Shown here: piece after piece, positions 20,731-31,228 of the stretch
Layout of the letters: each line of letters opens with the position of its first letter
Numbering within the stretch: position 1 is the first letter of the stretch
Assembly (NCBI GenBank): GCA_949825065.1
Contig: OX463849.1
Location: 3,286,001-3,350,000 of the forward strand
Direction: 5' to 3'
Length of the DNA stretch: 64,000 nucleotides
Source: Odontocerum albicorne
Taxonomy: Eukaryota; Arthropoda; Insecta; Trichoptera; Odontoceridae
The notes under the pieces: model-generated
Databases searched by the model: none
Seen by the model: only the letters and a program-made list of their open reading frames with translations
Told to the model about the DNA's origin: nothing
Translations under genes and position numbers: made by a program

Positions 20731-20869
20731 AGTTATGTATTCCATTTTATAAAAATATGATTTGTGCTAATGACAATTTCAAGGATAGGAGTCGAAAAAT
20801 ATTTGGAAAACTATTGAATATTTCAATTTTGGGCTATCAATTCAAATATCTGGTTATATATACATATAT

Positions 20870-21243
20870 ATTTTCACACCGTTTCCCTGTTGGGGTAGGT
20901 AGAGAAGATAGATCACCAGACTTTCCTATCTTGACACACATTTTGCCTTTTCCAAATCCATACACTTCTACTTACACCTCCTACGATTTTTTATTACTTC
21001 TTTCAAATACAGTATTCCCTTAAACCAGTCATATTTTCCTTGGTCTTCCTCTATCCCGTTTTCCACTCACATTTGGACTATATATTTATTAGTCTTTCTT
21101 CATTAATTTGTTCCACATTCCCAAACCATGTCAAAATATAATTCTTCATTTTACTCCACATATCAGCATTAAATTCATATTTATCAAATTATCAACCCTT
21201 GTATTATTCTCATTGCACGCTTTTCTACACAATTTATTGGACT
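20870..21243 (-). pseudogene. LINE family D, part 1 of a copy split by a gypsy element
   Basis: Minus-strand copy from CACCGTTTCCCTGTTGGGGT through AAACCATGTCAAAATATAAT to ATTTATTGGACT. The sequence resumes after the gypsy element at 24058 with GACTCCTTTCAAGAATTTTC. The GACT shared by both sides is the target duplication. Confidence 0.7.
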
Positions 21244-21825
21244 TATAACGGGGTATGCTATCGGTGTAGCATGTGTTCTATTAGAACGTGCCGATGATGT
21301 TGATAGCGACACCGTTATCTTCGTTTTAGCTGAATCTGCTTTAAATCTCGTAGAGAATCATCAATATAGCGGATTACTTATGTTCGATTGTCGTGATGAT
21401 CTTGATTAATATCGATTTATTTATAGACTCAGGAATGCGGATATATTTCAATGAGTGGACAGCAGGTAAATAAATAATACAAGTTTGACAGCTGAATGGA
21501 CGACAATAAAGTGTTGTTTATTTCGCATATTGCAGACAATTTATACCAGTGAGTGAATACATGGGTTATATATATATATATCTGCCTCGCTCTATCACAT
21601 GGACGGAAGGTAGGATAAATATTTATATTTGGAGATCGCTAGCCAATTTGCACGCTGTAAATAGTAAATATTGTCGTTGTTTGAAATGTGTGCCTATCAT
21701 TGGATTCTCGATCGGTCAATGACCCTGTATGTTTAAATCAACAATACTTAATTTAATTTATTTGTAAAATAACAATTCACTCGTTATTTTTGACAATTCC
21801 TTTAGGTAGGTAACAGGCAGGTACA
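21244..21825 (-). repeat. gypsy element 3' LTR
   Basis: 582 bp. On the minus strand it starts TGTACCTGCCTG and ends CCCCGTTATA, so the last bases are TA and not the usual CA. It contains a longer (TA)n run than the partner LTR. Confidence 0.92.
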
Positions 21826-22084
21826 TAGTTCCCTTCCTAGTGAACGCAGAGGGCGCGTGTCTTGCGTGAACGATAGATAGGTTCCGGTGCATCTGACGTC
21901 GGGCTGGTTGTCCGTTCCCTGTGTCGAAATAGGTACGTGGACAGCAACAGCGCGTGTCGTTTTTTCCCAGATCTGTCGGTCAGATGGGTGATGCGGAAAC
22001 AGGGGTAGGCTTGGTCGTCTGTCGCTAACATTTGGATTGTCTGCGGTGCTTGGTTGGTCGTTGCGTTGATCGTCGATGATTGGT

Positions 22085-22440
22085 TGTGTGGATCAAGTTG
22101 CAGATGGCGTCCGCGGTGGAAGGTGGATCTGCAGTTGCTTGATGATGATAGTGATGGTGTAGATCAAGTTTCAGATGGCATCCGATGTGGAAGGTTGATC
22201 TGCGGTGGCTTGATGGTGATAGTGATGATGGAGATCGAGTTGCAGATGGCTTCCGCGGTGGAAGGTTGATCTGCGGTGGCTCGATGATGATGATGATGAT
22301 GTTGATCAAGTTGCAGATGGCTTCCGATGTGGAAGGTGGATCTGCGGTGGCTTGATGATGATGGAGATCAAGTTGCAGATGGCTTCCGCGGTGGAAGGTT
22401 GATCTGCGGTGGCTTGATGATGATGATGATGATGTTGTCT
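22085..22440 (-). repeat. Tandem repeat between gag and the 3' LTR
   Basis: About five units of roughly 60-72 bp built from CAGATGGCTTCCGCGGTGGA and TCTGCGGTGGCTTGATGATG, with variable (GAT)n runs. It occupies the place where pol would be expected. Such variable repeats are common in non-autonomous LTR elements. Confidence 0.8.
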
Positions 22441-22534
22441 GCGGTGCTCGTTGCTGCAGCGTGGTTGTAGCGTGGTTGTATCGATGTTCTGGCGATGTTG
22501 TAGCGTGGTTGTATCGTGGTTCTATAAACGCTTT

Positions 22535-23413
22535 TCAATTTCTCTCTTCCCTTTTCTGCTCGAAGCTGCACGGCGATCTGCAGCGGAGGGCATTTTTCCC
22601 AAATCTGTTATGGTAGTAGCAGATTGTTGATGCGGCCGGGGAGGGTGTTCGTCTACGTGTGTTTCGTACTGTTGCTTGGTTGCGGTATGGCGGTCGTTGA
22701 CGCTGACGGTCGTCGGTTGTAGTCCTTGATTTCATTTCCGCCACTTCCAGGTGGAGCTGCTCGAGTTCGTCGGTCAGGGCGCGGATGACATCTGATATGG
22801 AGGCCTGTGAGGGTGTCGGCACCTTGACGATGGCGGGGTGTGCCGGCACGATGCTCATGGTTGCCACTTCCTGCGATTGCTCCAGCATTTTGTCGGCCAG
22901 CAGTGCGAGCTCGTCGAGGGAGGCAGTCTTGGAGATCGTGTGGCTGATCGCCAGGACCGACCTCACGTGAGCTGGCATCAGGCTTATCCACATCAGGTGC
23001 AGCGTTGCGTCTGGGATCATCTCTCGGGCGTGGCTCCGCATGCGTCGCAGCAGCTGTGATGGGCGCTGGTCGCCGAGCTCCATCTCTGACAGCAGTCTTT
23101 GGAGTTCTCTCGCGTCACTCTCTTCATAGACGGAGATTAGTCTTTTTTTTATATCTTCGTACTGGTTCACGCTCGGGTTGTACAGGAGATCGGTGATCTG
23201 CTCGATGTCCCGTTTGTCAAGCTGGGCGAGGACCATTTGAGCCAGTTGGGCTTGGCTGCGGTGGAGGTCCTGAGTGGCAGCCTCGAAAGTGATAAACCAT
23301 AGGCGCGGTCTATCGCGCCAAAATGCCGTGATTCGCATTGCCAGTGCGATACCAGCGAGGTGCTGTGGGGATGATGTGCTTCCCGATGCGGTCTCTTGGT
23401 CTTGGTTTGCCAT
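22535..23413 (-). CDS. gag: gypsy-type Gag protein
   Basis: An intact 292-codon frame that starts 67 bp inside the 5' LTR. Gag forms the particle that packages the element's RNA in the cytoplasm. The middle has the helical capsid pattern of retrotransposon Gags (RLWFITFEAATQDL near residue 37, LLSEMELGDQRPSQLLRRMR near 107, and SDVIRALTDELEQLHLEVAE near 209 as a probable coiled coil). The C-terminus has the insect gypsy zinc motif CYYHNRFGKNALRCRSPC (Cys265, His268, Cys278, Cys282), which is expected to bind nucleic acid. No pol frame follows. The open frame, the near-identical LTRs and the intact zinc residues suggest recent activity in trans. Confidence 0.88.
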   Translation of the reverse strand: MANQDQETASGSTSSPQHLAGIALAMRITAFWRDRPRLWFITFEAATQDLHRSQAQLAQMVLAQLDKRDIEQITDLLYNPSVNQYEDIKKRLISVYEESDARELQRLLSEMELGDQRPSQLLRRMRSHAREMIPDATLHLMWISLMPAHVRSVLAISHTISKTASLDELALLADKMLEQSQEVATMSIVPAHPAIVKVPTPSQASISDVIRALTDELEQLHLEVAEMKSRTTTDDRQRQRPPYRNQATVRNTRRRTPSPAASTICYYHNRFGKNALRCRSPCSFEQKREERN

Positions 23414-23479
23414 TACTGTTGAGTCGGCGCTATTCGATATAGCCGAGGTATGTATTCAGTTTTCGTTCGGGGTCACCAA

Positions 23480-24057
23480 TATAACGGGGTATGCTATCGG
23501 TGTAGCATGTGTTCTATTAGAACGTGCCGATGATGTTGATAGCGACACCGTTATCTTCGTTTTAGCTGAATCTGCTTTAAATCTCGTAGAGAATCATCAA
23601 TATAGCGGATTACTTATGTTCGATTGTCGTGATGATCTTGATTAATATCGATTTATTTATAGACTCAGGAATGCGGATATATTTCAATGAGTGGACAGCA
23701 GGTAAATAAATAATACAAGTTTGACAGCTGAATGGACGACAATAAAGTGTTGTTTATTTCGCATATTGCAGACAATTTATACCAGTGAGTGAATACATGG
23801 GTTATATATATATCTGCCTCGCTCTATCACATGGACGGAAGGTAGGATAAATATTTATATTTGGAGATCGCTAGCCAATTTGCACGCTGTAAATAGTAAA
23901 TATTGTCGTTGTTTGAAATGTGTGCCAATCATTGGATTCTCGATCGGTCAATGACCCTGTATGTTTAAATCAACAATACTTAATTTAATTTATTTGTAAA
24001 ATAACAATTCACTCGTTATTTTTGACAATTCCTTTAGGTAGGTAACAGGCAGGTACA
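23480..24057 (-). repeat. gypsy element 5' LTR
   Basis: 578 bp, matching 21244-21825 almost throughout. It acts as the promoter-bearing LTR in the direction of gag. Clearly related, at a lower level, to the solo LTRs in the satellite at 33.5-45 kb (shared GTAGCATGTGTKCTATTAG and AGACTCAGGAATGCGGATAT). Confidence 0.92.
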
Positions 24058-24330
24058 GACTCCTTTCAAGAATTTTCCACGTCCGCGTTTCACTTCCATA
24101 TATCAAAATTGGCACTTAAATGCCGTATTTTTAATTTAATACTGTATATGAAATGTCGTATCACACTTTTATTATATATAGAACAACCATGCTGGTTTAT
24201 TGTCACGTTGTAATATCTACAAACCATATTTTTTTACCAGTAGGAATCGAACCCGCAGCCCATTACATACATTATCACCCCAATATATTCTTCTTAGTGC
24301 ACGCGTTTCTACAGCATTTATTTTGATAAA
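24058..24330 (-). pseudogene. LINE family D, part 2 of the split copy, plus SINE scrap
   Basis: Continues the LINE-D relic after the gypsy element (CCACGTCCGCGTTTCACTTC), then CACGCGTTTCTACAGCATTT near 24300. Between them, GGAATCGAACCCGCAGCCC at 24243-24261 is the B-box region of a minus-strand tRNA-like SINE. Confidence 0.5.
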
Positions 24331-24900
24331 ATCAATATATCTATGATGTTTGTCAACATCTGAATATAAGAACTTTAAAGCTTCGCTTGTCGTGAAGTTA
24401 ATTAAAGCTTCGCTTTTGACCCAGTGTGCGGCTGAGACGACCCGAGTTATATCAGTGGCGGGTAAGAACATCCTTTATAGGGTATTATTCAATGTGTCAT
24501 AACTTGGAGTCATAACTTTAATCCATTTGGAATGTATGGGAAAATATGTATTTTTTAATATCTTTGTTTATTGTAAAGGATTTATTGATTCCATGGAACT
24601 ACCAGATGAAGCGTCCTTCTACTGCCTTTTCTAATGCGACTGCTTCCAGGTCTATGGAATCCAGAAACATCGAAATAACAATATATGAGAAAGACGACCT
24701 GAGAAGATACAAGATCTCGTGAGGATATACCCACGAACCCCACAAAGACGGACAATCACCCGAACATTATTTTTCATATAAAGTGAGATATAATCAATCA
24801 AAAGGAAAGGAAGGGATGGTGGAGAGGGAAGGAAAATAAAAATCAGGAATGAAACACGTTATTTTACTGACTAGAAATTAAGAGTTTTTTCAGTGGCTTC
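24331..24900. other. No recognisable feature
   Basis: A short duplication of AAAGCTTCGCTT occurs near 24380 and 24410. Nothing else assigned. Confidence 0.4.
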
Positions 24901-25310
24901 TTAAAGCATGCCAAGGACGGAGCGAGTCTTATATTGGTTTGTAACTGATTCTAGAGTCTCACTGCATGGACAGTAAAAGACGACGTAAAAAAAAAAGGAG
25001 CGGTGAACTGGAAAGGCCAATAAACAATCTCTGTTTGAGCGTAGCGCTAATCCATGATTGGAAAGACGCTGAAAAATTTCGTCGAGATAAGAGGGGGTGG
25101 CGGGACAGTTAAGAATATTATACAATAGAGACAGTATGTGAATTTGGCGTCTATTTCTAACATTCAACCAGTTCAATGCCTTCTGGTATGATGTTATATG
25201 ATCGTACTTTCGTAGGTTGAAAATAAATCTTAGACACACATTTTGAAGACGCTGTAATTTGTTCAGCTTTTCCTCTGTAACATCCAAGCGTCTTACCAAC
25301 TTAGGACAAG
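24901..25310 (-). pseudogene. LINE (jockey-like) reverse transcriptase C-terminus
   Basis: A 132-residue frame with KLNKLQRLQNVCLRFIFNLR, HITSYQKALNWLNVRNRRQI and LLYNILNCPATPSYLDEIF. This is the thumb and tail that follow the catalytic domain in jockey/CR1-type LINEs, normally ending in a block of the type F-x-V-x-x-x-x-x-WNSLP. Here that block is altered (YCPCSETLESV). The frame ends at 24901 and the element is truncated upstream at about 25310. Not related closely to the relics at 2710 or 31230. Confidence 0.75.
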
Positions 25311-25644
25311 GAGGTCGTCGTGTATAGATGAAGTTTATAAACGGATTATTTCTTGAGTATTAACTTAAATGTGCAGGTTTCCCATCTATTTATATTTACA
25401 TGTATGATAGTAAAGCATGGCCTCTTATTAAGATGACAGGCGAGGCATGATAGGTACAGTAATTGATTAAAGCTTACAACCCGCACAAATTGCGCGGTTG
25501 CGTTTTACGATAGGTAACACTATGGTCGATTTCTATTTTATGCACTAGAGGTTTTCAACTTGTGTTCCGTGAAACATTTGGGTTTTGTTGCCAATATTTG
25601 GGATTCCACTTTATGGGCTCTATAAATAGTTTAAAATATAAATA
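25311..25644. other. Unassigned; hAT-like end near 25545
   Basis: AGAGGTTTTCAACTTGTGTT followed by CCGTGAAACA resembles a hAT terminus. A loosely matching inverted end is at 26587-26604. No target duplication supports the pairing. Confidence 0.35.
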
Positions 25645-25976
25645 CCGCATTATCCCGAATATAACGCGGCCTCGAATATAACTCGACCTATATATTTAGA
25701 GCAGGAATGAAAGGAAAATTCAAATATACAACAAAAATTAATTAGGTAAATTGTATTATAAAAAATATGATTTTTTTTATTCAGACTTGTTTGAATTATC
25801 TCCAGTGTAGCTTGAATGATTACTACTCGATGCATCATTTATGACATCTTCCTCTTCCCATAAAATGTCATCCTCACTCCCATCCAGATTGTTGGAAATG
25901 CAACATTTCTTATAACCTTTTTCAATAGACGTGTCACTAATCTTCTGCCAAGCGGTCATGATCCATTCCCCTAAGA
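25645..25976 (-). pseudogene. pogo/Tigger-like transposon remnant, copy 2
   Basis: The minus-strand 3' end of the same transposon as 17780-18550. It has TA at 25643-25644 and the terminus CCGCATTATCCCGAATATAA. The frame carries AWQKISDTSIEKGYKKCCIS, LDGSEDDILWEEEDVINDAS and the tail HSSYTGDNSNKSE before a stop near 25777. It is broken at about 25976, where it meets an RTE-like LINE. It provides the empty-site control for the SINE in copy 1 and lacks copy 1's 17-bp repeat expansion. Confidence 0.85.
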
Positions 25977-26412
25977 CTGGAATTGCAAAGGGTCTACAAC
26001 CAGTGTATTCTCCCAGTACATACGTATGGCTGCGAGACATGGACGCTCACAGTAAAGAACACACAAAAGCTCCAGACCGCACAAAGGGGCATGGAGAGAT
26101 GCATGTTGGGATATACTAAAAGAGACCGTAAACGAAACACCTGGATTCGCAATATAACAAAGGTCGAATACGTTATAAAGGTGTGAATGAAGTGGCAATA
26201 GGCAAGACACGTAGCCAGAATGTCAGACTCCCGATGGACATCCGAAATAATCCAATGGTACCCAAGAGGCATAAAGAAGCCCAAAAGAAGACCGAAGGTA
26301 CGCTGGATAGACGAAATCAGGAAGCATGGCAGCATCACATGGCATCAACGAGCAAAAAACCGAACTATTTGGAGTCAACTTGGGGAGACCTTCATCCAGC
26401 AGTGGATCGATA
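25977..26412 (+). pseudogene. RTE-like LINE reverse transcriptase C-terminus, copy 1
   Basis: In successive frames: YNQCILPVHTYGCETWTLTV, RGMERCMLGYTKRDRKRNTW (25983-26186), then RWTSEIIQWYPRGIKKPKRR, WIDEIRKHGSITWHQRAKNR and LGETFIQQWI (26220-26413). These are the standard closing blocks of RTE-type endonuclease-reverse transcriptases. A frameshift near 26187 separates the two parts. A second copy of the same family lies at 54845-55625 and preserves more of the upstream catalytic domain. Confidence 0.85.
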
Positions 26413-26422
26413 GCAGTAAAAT

Positions 26423-26530
26423 TTTATTTTATGTTATTTATAAAGAAATGAAATATTTTATGTTATTTATAAAGAAATGAAATATTTTATGTTAGTTATA
26501 AAGAAATGAAATATTTTATGTTATTTATAA
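26423..26530. repeat. 29-bp tandem repeat (~3.5 units)
   Basis: AAAGAAATGAAATATTTTAT starts at 26442, 26471 and 26500. It directly follows the end of the RTE-like LINE and replaces the TGATGA tail seen in the other copy. Confidence 0.85.
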
Positions 26531-26584
26531 TTAGTAAAAATTGTGACCCATAATTTTTTATCAAAATTAAAAGGATTCCTCGAT

Positions 26585-26632
26585 TAAAACATGTTGGGAA
26601 CCGCTGTTGTAGGGAACCGCTGTAGAGTTTAT
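26585..26632 (-). repeat. hAT-like terminal sequence
   Basis: On the minus strand CAGCGGTTCCCAACATGTTT, with a partial duplicate (GGGAACCGCTGTAG) beside it. CAG-start and GGTTCCCAA are hAT-style. Confidence 0.4.
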
Positions 26633-27035
26633 TAGGATTATTATGACTAATATTTATAAAATGATTTGTGTAATAAGACTATTAATTTAATTTATTACAC
26701 TATGATTGCATACAATAGTTATTGTTTATTGCCAAGTTGGCAATCTCGGACAAATACACATACGTGTAGTAGCTATAGAATTTGATCTATCCCTTTTTTT
26801 TCATTCTTATAGTATTCCTCACCATATCAGAATTGAAAATGCAAATATTTTGAAGAGCGTGGTCGGGAAAAAATATTGTCTTCGACTCCTTAATTGAACA
26901 TTTAGGTTAAGAACCATTGGAGTAAGCAAATAACTCACATTTCGTCATCGTTTAAAATACTACTACAAGTGAACGGGCACCAGCACTCATGCACTTTTAA
27001 CGCGTGTACGTATTGTTAGAAGACATTTTTTTTAT
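26633..27035. other. No recognisable feature
   Basis: Nothing assigned. Confidence 0.4.
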
Positions 27036-27125
27036 GCTAGACTGGAACCCTTTCCTTTTTTTTGTGTACCATCGGGAATCAAACCCGAAGTCCTCCGGAA
27101 GAAGGAATTTTCATCAACCGAAGTC
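27036..27125 (-). repeat. tRNA-derived SINE family A, partial copy
   Basis: Keeps AGACTGGAACCCTTTCC and the B-box region CGGGAATCAAACCCGAAG; the tail past the middle is missing. Confidence 0.5.
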
Positions 27126-27193
27126 ACTATAAAGAAGCCTACGTTTCTTTGTTGTCACAGATGAAGGAGAATTTGTATAAAAAAGAGTAAGTA

Positions 27194-27748
27194 CAGGGTG
27201 ACCACTGAAAGACTGAAGGGCTTGAAAAAGTGTTGACTCTCATTTTCAATCTTTTTTATTTTCTTTCTTTCCAAGTTATAGAACTTTACTACCCCAAAAT
27301 ATTCAGCAGCGATTGCAGTACGCCATTTGATTTTACCACCTAGCCAGATATAACAACAGCAACTTTTGAACAACTTGATAATGAGTGACGAGGCCCATAT
27401 TGATTTAAACGGGTACGTCAAAAAACAAAACTGCAGATTTTAGGGTACTGAAAATCCCAGGGAATTACATCAGCATCAAATGCATCCCCAAAAATGCACT
27501 GTTTGGTGCGGTGTTATGGTTGAAAAACTTATCGGTCTCTATTTCTTTAAAAATGAGGAAGGTCAGCCAGAATGAATCAACTGGGCCCGGTATAAGACAA
27601 TGCTTGAATTTTTTTACGCCCAGCGGTCGAAGATAATCAGAAAGTATGGTTTCAATAGGATGGAACCACTGCGCATACTGCCAGGGTGACGATGTCAGTG
27701 TGTGCAGTACAGCGATGTACATACTTCAGCCTTTCATCGGCTACCCTA
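27194..27748 (+). mobile_element. Tc1/mariner-type element, internally deleted, copy 2 of 2
   Basis: Sister of 1426-1951. Ends CAGGGTGACCACTGAAAGAC on the left and, from the right, TAGGGTAGCCGATGAAAGGC; TA at 27192-27193 and 27749-27750. It keeps MSDEAHIDLNGYV at 27381, with the first catalytic Asp that copy 1 has lost, then an in-frame stop, and the second-Asp block DGTTAHTARVTM near 27661-27696. N- and C-terminal coding parts are missing, exactly as in copy 1. Confidence 0.75.
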
Positions 27749-27821
27749 TAACATACGAGTATATAAAGATAAGGAAAAAATATACATATAATTGTATAAC
27801 ACTTATACGTTGTATACATTA

Positions 27822-27997
27822 CCACCTGGCGGGTTTATTGCCATGATGCGATCTCTTCCAATCAATCAAAAATATGTTAGAGGCCTTAAGCGAAAACCAG
27901 ACTGGAATCCTTTAAAAATATCAGTGTTCTAACGGGAATCCAACCCACAAAATCCGGGCTGCGAGACAAGCGTCTTACCAACTAGGCCACGGAGGTT
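27822..27997 (-). repeat. tRNA-derived SINE family A
   Basis: Minus-strand copy: head CCTCCGTGGCCTAGTTGGTA, B-box relic GGTTGGATTCCC, body with TTCCAGTCTGGTTTTCGC and end AAACCCGCCAGGTGG. The head keeps an A-box-like TGGCCTAGTTGG. Confidence 0.8.
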
Positions 27998-28954
27998 TTA
28001 TGTATCGTATATTGATAAAAAAGAAAATCGTTGTTTATGACTAAAATTTATGATCCACCCTTACCATGCACATCGGTTAAGGGGAGTCCTGTTGTGTCTC
28101 TTATAAGGTCAGTCCATTGAATTGGGGCTCTTCGTTTTATTTAACGTCCTTCCACGTTTCCAATGACCATAAACCCCTCTTAACTGTCTTCTTGGTAACG
28201 ATCAAATGTCTAAAGAATCGAAGGACTTATCGTAGACATTTTGTGTGTAACAATCTCTCGGTGACATTCAGTTCTTCCAGAATGGAGGCATTGTGTAAAA
28301 GATCATATATTTTATATGGCATTCAATGGCTCCATTTTTGCGGTTTTAATTTACACGCTGTCTTTATGGATTCAATTATTCGCGTTAACACTTTAAGACT
28401 CGAGCAAAATCAAGACAACCTTTTCCAGAGCCCATCTTGATTTTTGTGAAAGGTTCACTAAAATTGTTATATCTAAGTAAATATAGGAATGTTTTAATGA
28501 AACTTTGTGTATTTGTTTAAAATACTTTAATACTTTAGTTAAGTATGGTAATTCTGCCAATATTTTCATTCCTAAAGAGCTACATGATACTCCTTACAAA
28601 TGTATCGCGTCTAACTTTTCTTCTTGTACTTAGCATATAGTATATTGCTCTGCAGGTTTTTCCTTTTTTGTCAGTTGATGGAATAAATGTCAACACATAT
28701 TATTTGGCAACCTGTTTGGATAATCTTACAAATTCATATTCTATTTGGACCCAGACACAGTAAATGGTTTCCAGATTGATCTACCAAAATCTCCATATAA
28801 ATCAATTTATACATATTTTCATTATATGGGGCATTGTTCGTGCTGGAAACCAGAAATTAAGAGATGTTGTTTTAAATAATGAAGGTTAAATTGTTCATAA
28901 AAATATTTGTTAGATATCAGTAATGTATTTTTTGGAAAAGGTAAGGATCACGGG
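27998..28954. other. No recognisable feature
   Basis: A 107-codon frame (28117-28440) shows no motif and no supporting context; I do not call it a gene. Confidence 0.4.
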
Positions 28955-30690
28955 AAAACAAACAGGGACCAGGACTCGATGAAAATCTAGTTTATCACAT
29001 GAAAAAATGGGACCATGCAAAGCTAGTTTATCACGTTTCAACACGGGACCGGAACTCAATGCTAATCTAGTTTATCACATGAAAATATGGGACCATGTAA
29101 ATCTAGTTAATTACGTTTCAACACGGGACCGGAACTCAATGCTAATCTAGTTTATCACATGAAAATATGGGACCATGTTAATCTAGTTTATCACGTTTAA
29201 ACACGGGACCGGGATTCAATGCTAATCTAGTTTATCACGTGAAAAAATGGGACCATGCAAAGCTAGTTTATCACGTTTCAACACGGGACCGGAACTCAAT
29301 GCTAATCTAGTTTATCACATGAAAATATGGGACCATGTAAATCTAGTTAATTACGTTTCAACACGGGACCGGAACTCAATGCTAATCTAGTTTATCACAT
29401 GAAAATATGGGACCATGTTAATCTAGTTTATCACGTTTAAACACGGGACCGGGATTCAATGCTAATCTAGTTTATCATATGAAAATGTGGGACCATGCAA
29501 ATTTAGTTTTTCACGTTTAAACACGGGACCGGGACTCAATGCAAATCTAGTTTATCACATGAAAATATGGGACCATGCAAATTTAGTTTTTCACGTTTAA
29601 ACACGGTACCGGAACTCACTGCAATTCTAGTTTATTACATGAAAATATGGAACCATGCAAATCTAGTTTATCACATTTAAACACGGGACCGGGACTTAAT
29701 GCTAATCTAGTTTATCATGTTTAAACACGAAGCCGGGGCACAATGCAAATCTAGTTTATCACATGAAAATATGGGACCATGCAAATTTAGTTCTTCACGT
29801 TTAAACACGGGACCGGGACTCAATGCAATTCTAGTTTATTACATGAAAATATGGAACCATGCAAATCTAGTTTATCATATTTAAACACGGGACCGGGACT
29901 CAATGCTAATCTAGTTTATCATGTTTAAACACGAAGCCGGGGCACAATGCAAATCTAGTTTATCACATGAAAATATGGGACCATGCAAATTTAGTTCTTC
30001 ACGTTTAAACACGGGACCGGGACTCAATGCAATTCTAGTTTATTACATGAAAATATGGGACCATGCAAATCTAGTTTATCACGTTTAAACACGGGACCGG
30101 GACTCAATGCTAATCTATTTTATCACGTTTAAACACGGGACCGGGACTCAATGCTAATCTAGTTTATCACATGAAAATATGGGACCATGCAAATTTAGTT
30201 CTTCACGTTTAAACACGGGACCGGGACTCAATGCAATTCTAGTTTATTACATGAAAATATGGAACCATGCAAATCTAGTTTATCACATTTAAACACGGGA
30301 CCGGGACTCAATGCTAATCTAGTTTATCATGTTTAAACACGAAGCCGGGCACAATGCAAATCTAGTTTATCACATGAAAATATGGGACCATGCAAATTTA
30401 GTTCTTCACGTTTAAACACGGGACCGGGACTCAATGCAATTCTAGTTTATTACATGAAAATATGGGACCATGCAAATCTAGTTTATCACGTTTAAACACG
30501 GGACCTGGACTCAATGCTAATCTATTTTATCACGTTTAAACACGGGACCGGGACTCAATGCTAATCTAGTTTATCACGTTTAAACACGGGACCGGGACTT
30601 AATGTTTATCCAGTTTATCACGTTTAAACACGGGGCCGGGACTCGATACTAATCTAGTTTACCACGTTAAAATACGGTATCGGGATACAA
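28955..30690. repeat. Composite satellite, 36 + 44 bp units with higher-order structure
   Basis: Two related sub-units alternate: a 36-bp one (TAGTTTATCACATGAAAATA, TGGGACCATGCAAATC) and a 44-bp one (TATCACGTTTAAACACGGGA, CCGGGACTCAATGCTAATC). The left part repeats every 240 bp (three 80-bp dimers). The right part repeats every 204 bp (80+80+44; markers TTCTTCACG at 29791, 29995, 30199 and 30402). The edges are diverged. Confidence 0.92.
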
Positions 30691-31129
30691 AGTGTTAATG
30701 GAGAGGTTACTGTACTAAGTATTTTTTGGTAATCCTGTCGATGAATTTATTCATTAAACAAATATGATCACAAAAAATTTTACGCCATAGCTTTTTATAT
30801 ACTCGAGTATAAAAAAAGGTAAATGATAAATAGTGCCGCCACTAGAAGTGAGGCCAATATTGATTGATGTCAAGATACGGTAGCATTGAGAAGCAAATAG
30901 AGTTTATCGTATAATGTGTTCCCATACACAGGATGTTCTTTACTCTGGTATTCCATTTATGGGTTTTAAATCAGAATTTATCCTTACATATTTCTACCAC
31001 TTACCTTAACACATTATCTCTGTCTTTATTCAAGTGTCTTCTTACTGTGGATGCTGAAGAACAGATCATTAGAGACTGAAAGATCTCTTCGATTAAGTTA
31101 CCACGTTTTTGTTTGCTCAAGAATATACT
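30691..31129. other. No recognisable feature
   Basis: Unassigned spacer. Confidence 0.4.
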
Positions 31130-31228
31130 AGTTAACAGTCTTAAGTTCACATTCATCCCTAATCACTTCATTTCGTATTCTAGCACACATTATCACCCCT
31201 TGTATCATTATCCCCCCTTGTATCATAG
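31130..31228 (-). pseudogene. LINE family D fragment
   Basis: AGTCTTAAGTTCACATTCAT and CCCTAATCACTTCATTTCGT are family D landmarks on the minus strand; ends CACCCCTTGTATCATT, partly duplicated. Confidence 0.55.

Larger units (their letters stand above)
21244..24057 (-). mobile_element. Ty3/gypsy-type LTR retrotransposon, gag-only (non-autonomous)
   Basis: A 2,814-bp element with two LTRs (21244-21825 and 23480-24057) and a 4-bp target duplication GACT (21240-21243 and 24058-24061). It reads on the minus strand. A primer-binding-site-like TTGGTGACCCCGAACG follows the 5' LTR directly (23479 leftward), and a purine run AGGAAGGGAAC precedes the 3' LTR. The two LTRs differ by a TA-repeat length and very few substitutions, so the insertion is recent. 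Only gag is present; protease, reverse transcriptase, RNase H and integrase are absent, so mobility would depend on a relative in trans. The position inside a LINE-D relic is proven by the split flanks. Confidence 0.92.

Noticed and set aside
22785..23059. Plus-strand frames opposite gag
   Set aside because: Shadows of the well-supported minus-strand gag reading.
25545..26632. A single hAT element spanning pogo copy 2 and the RTE LINE
   Set aside because: The two hAT-like ends match only loosely and no 8-bp duplication was found.
28117..28440. 107-codon + strand frame
   Set aside because: No recognisable domain, no codon pattern and no neighbouring support.
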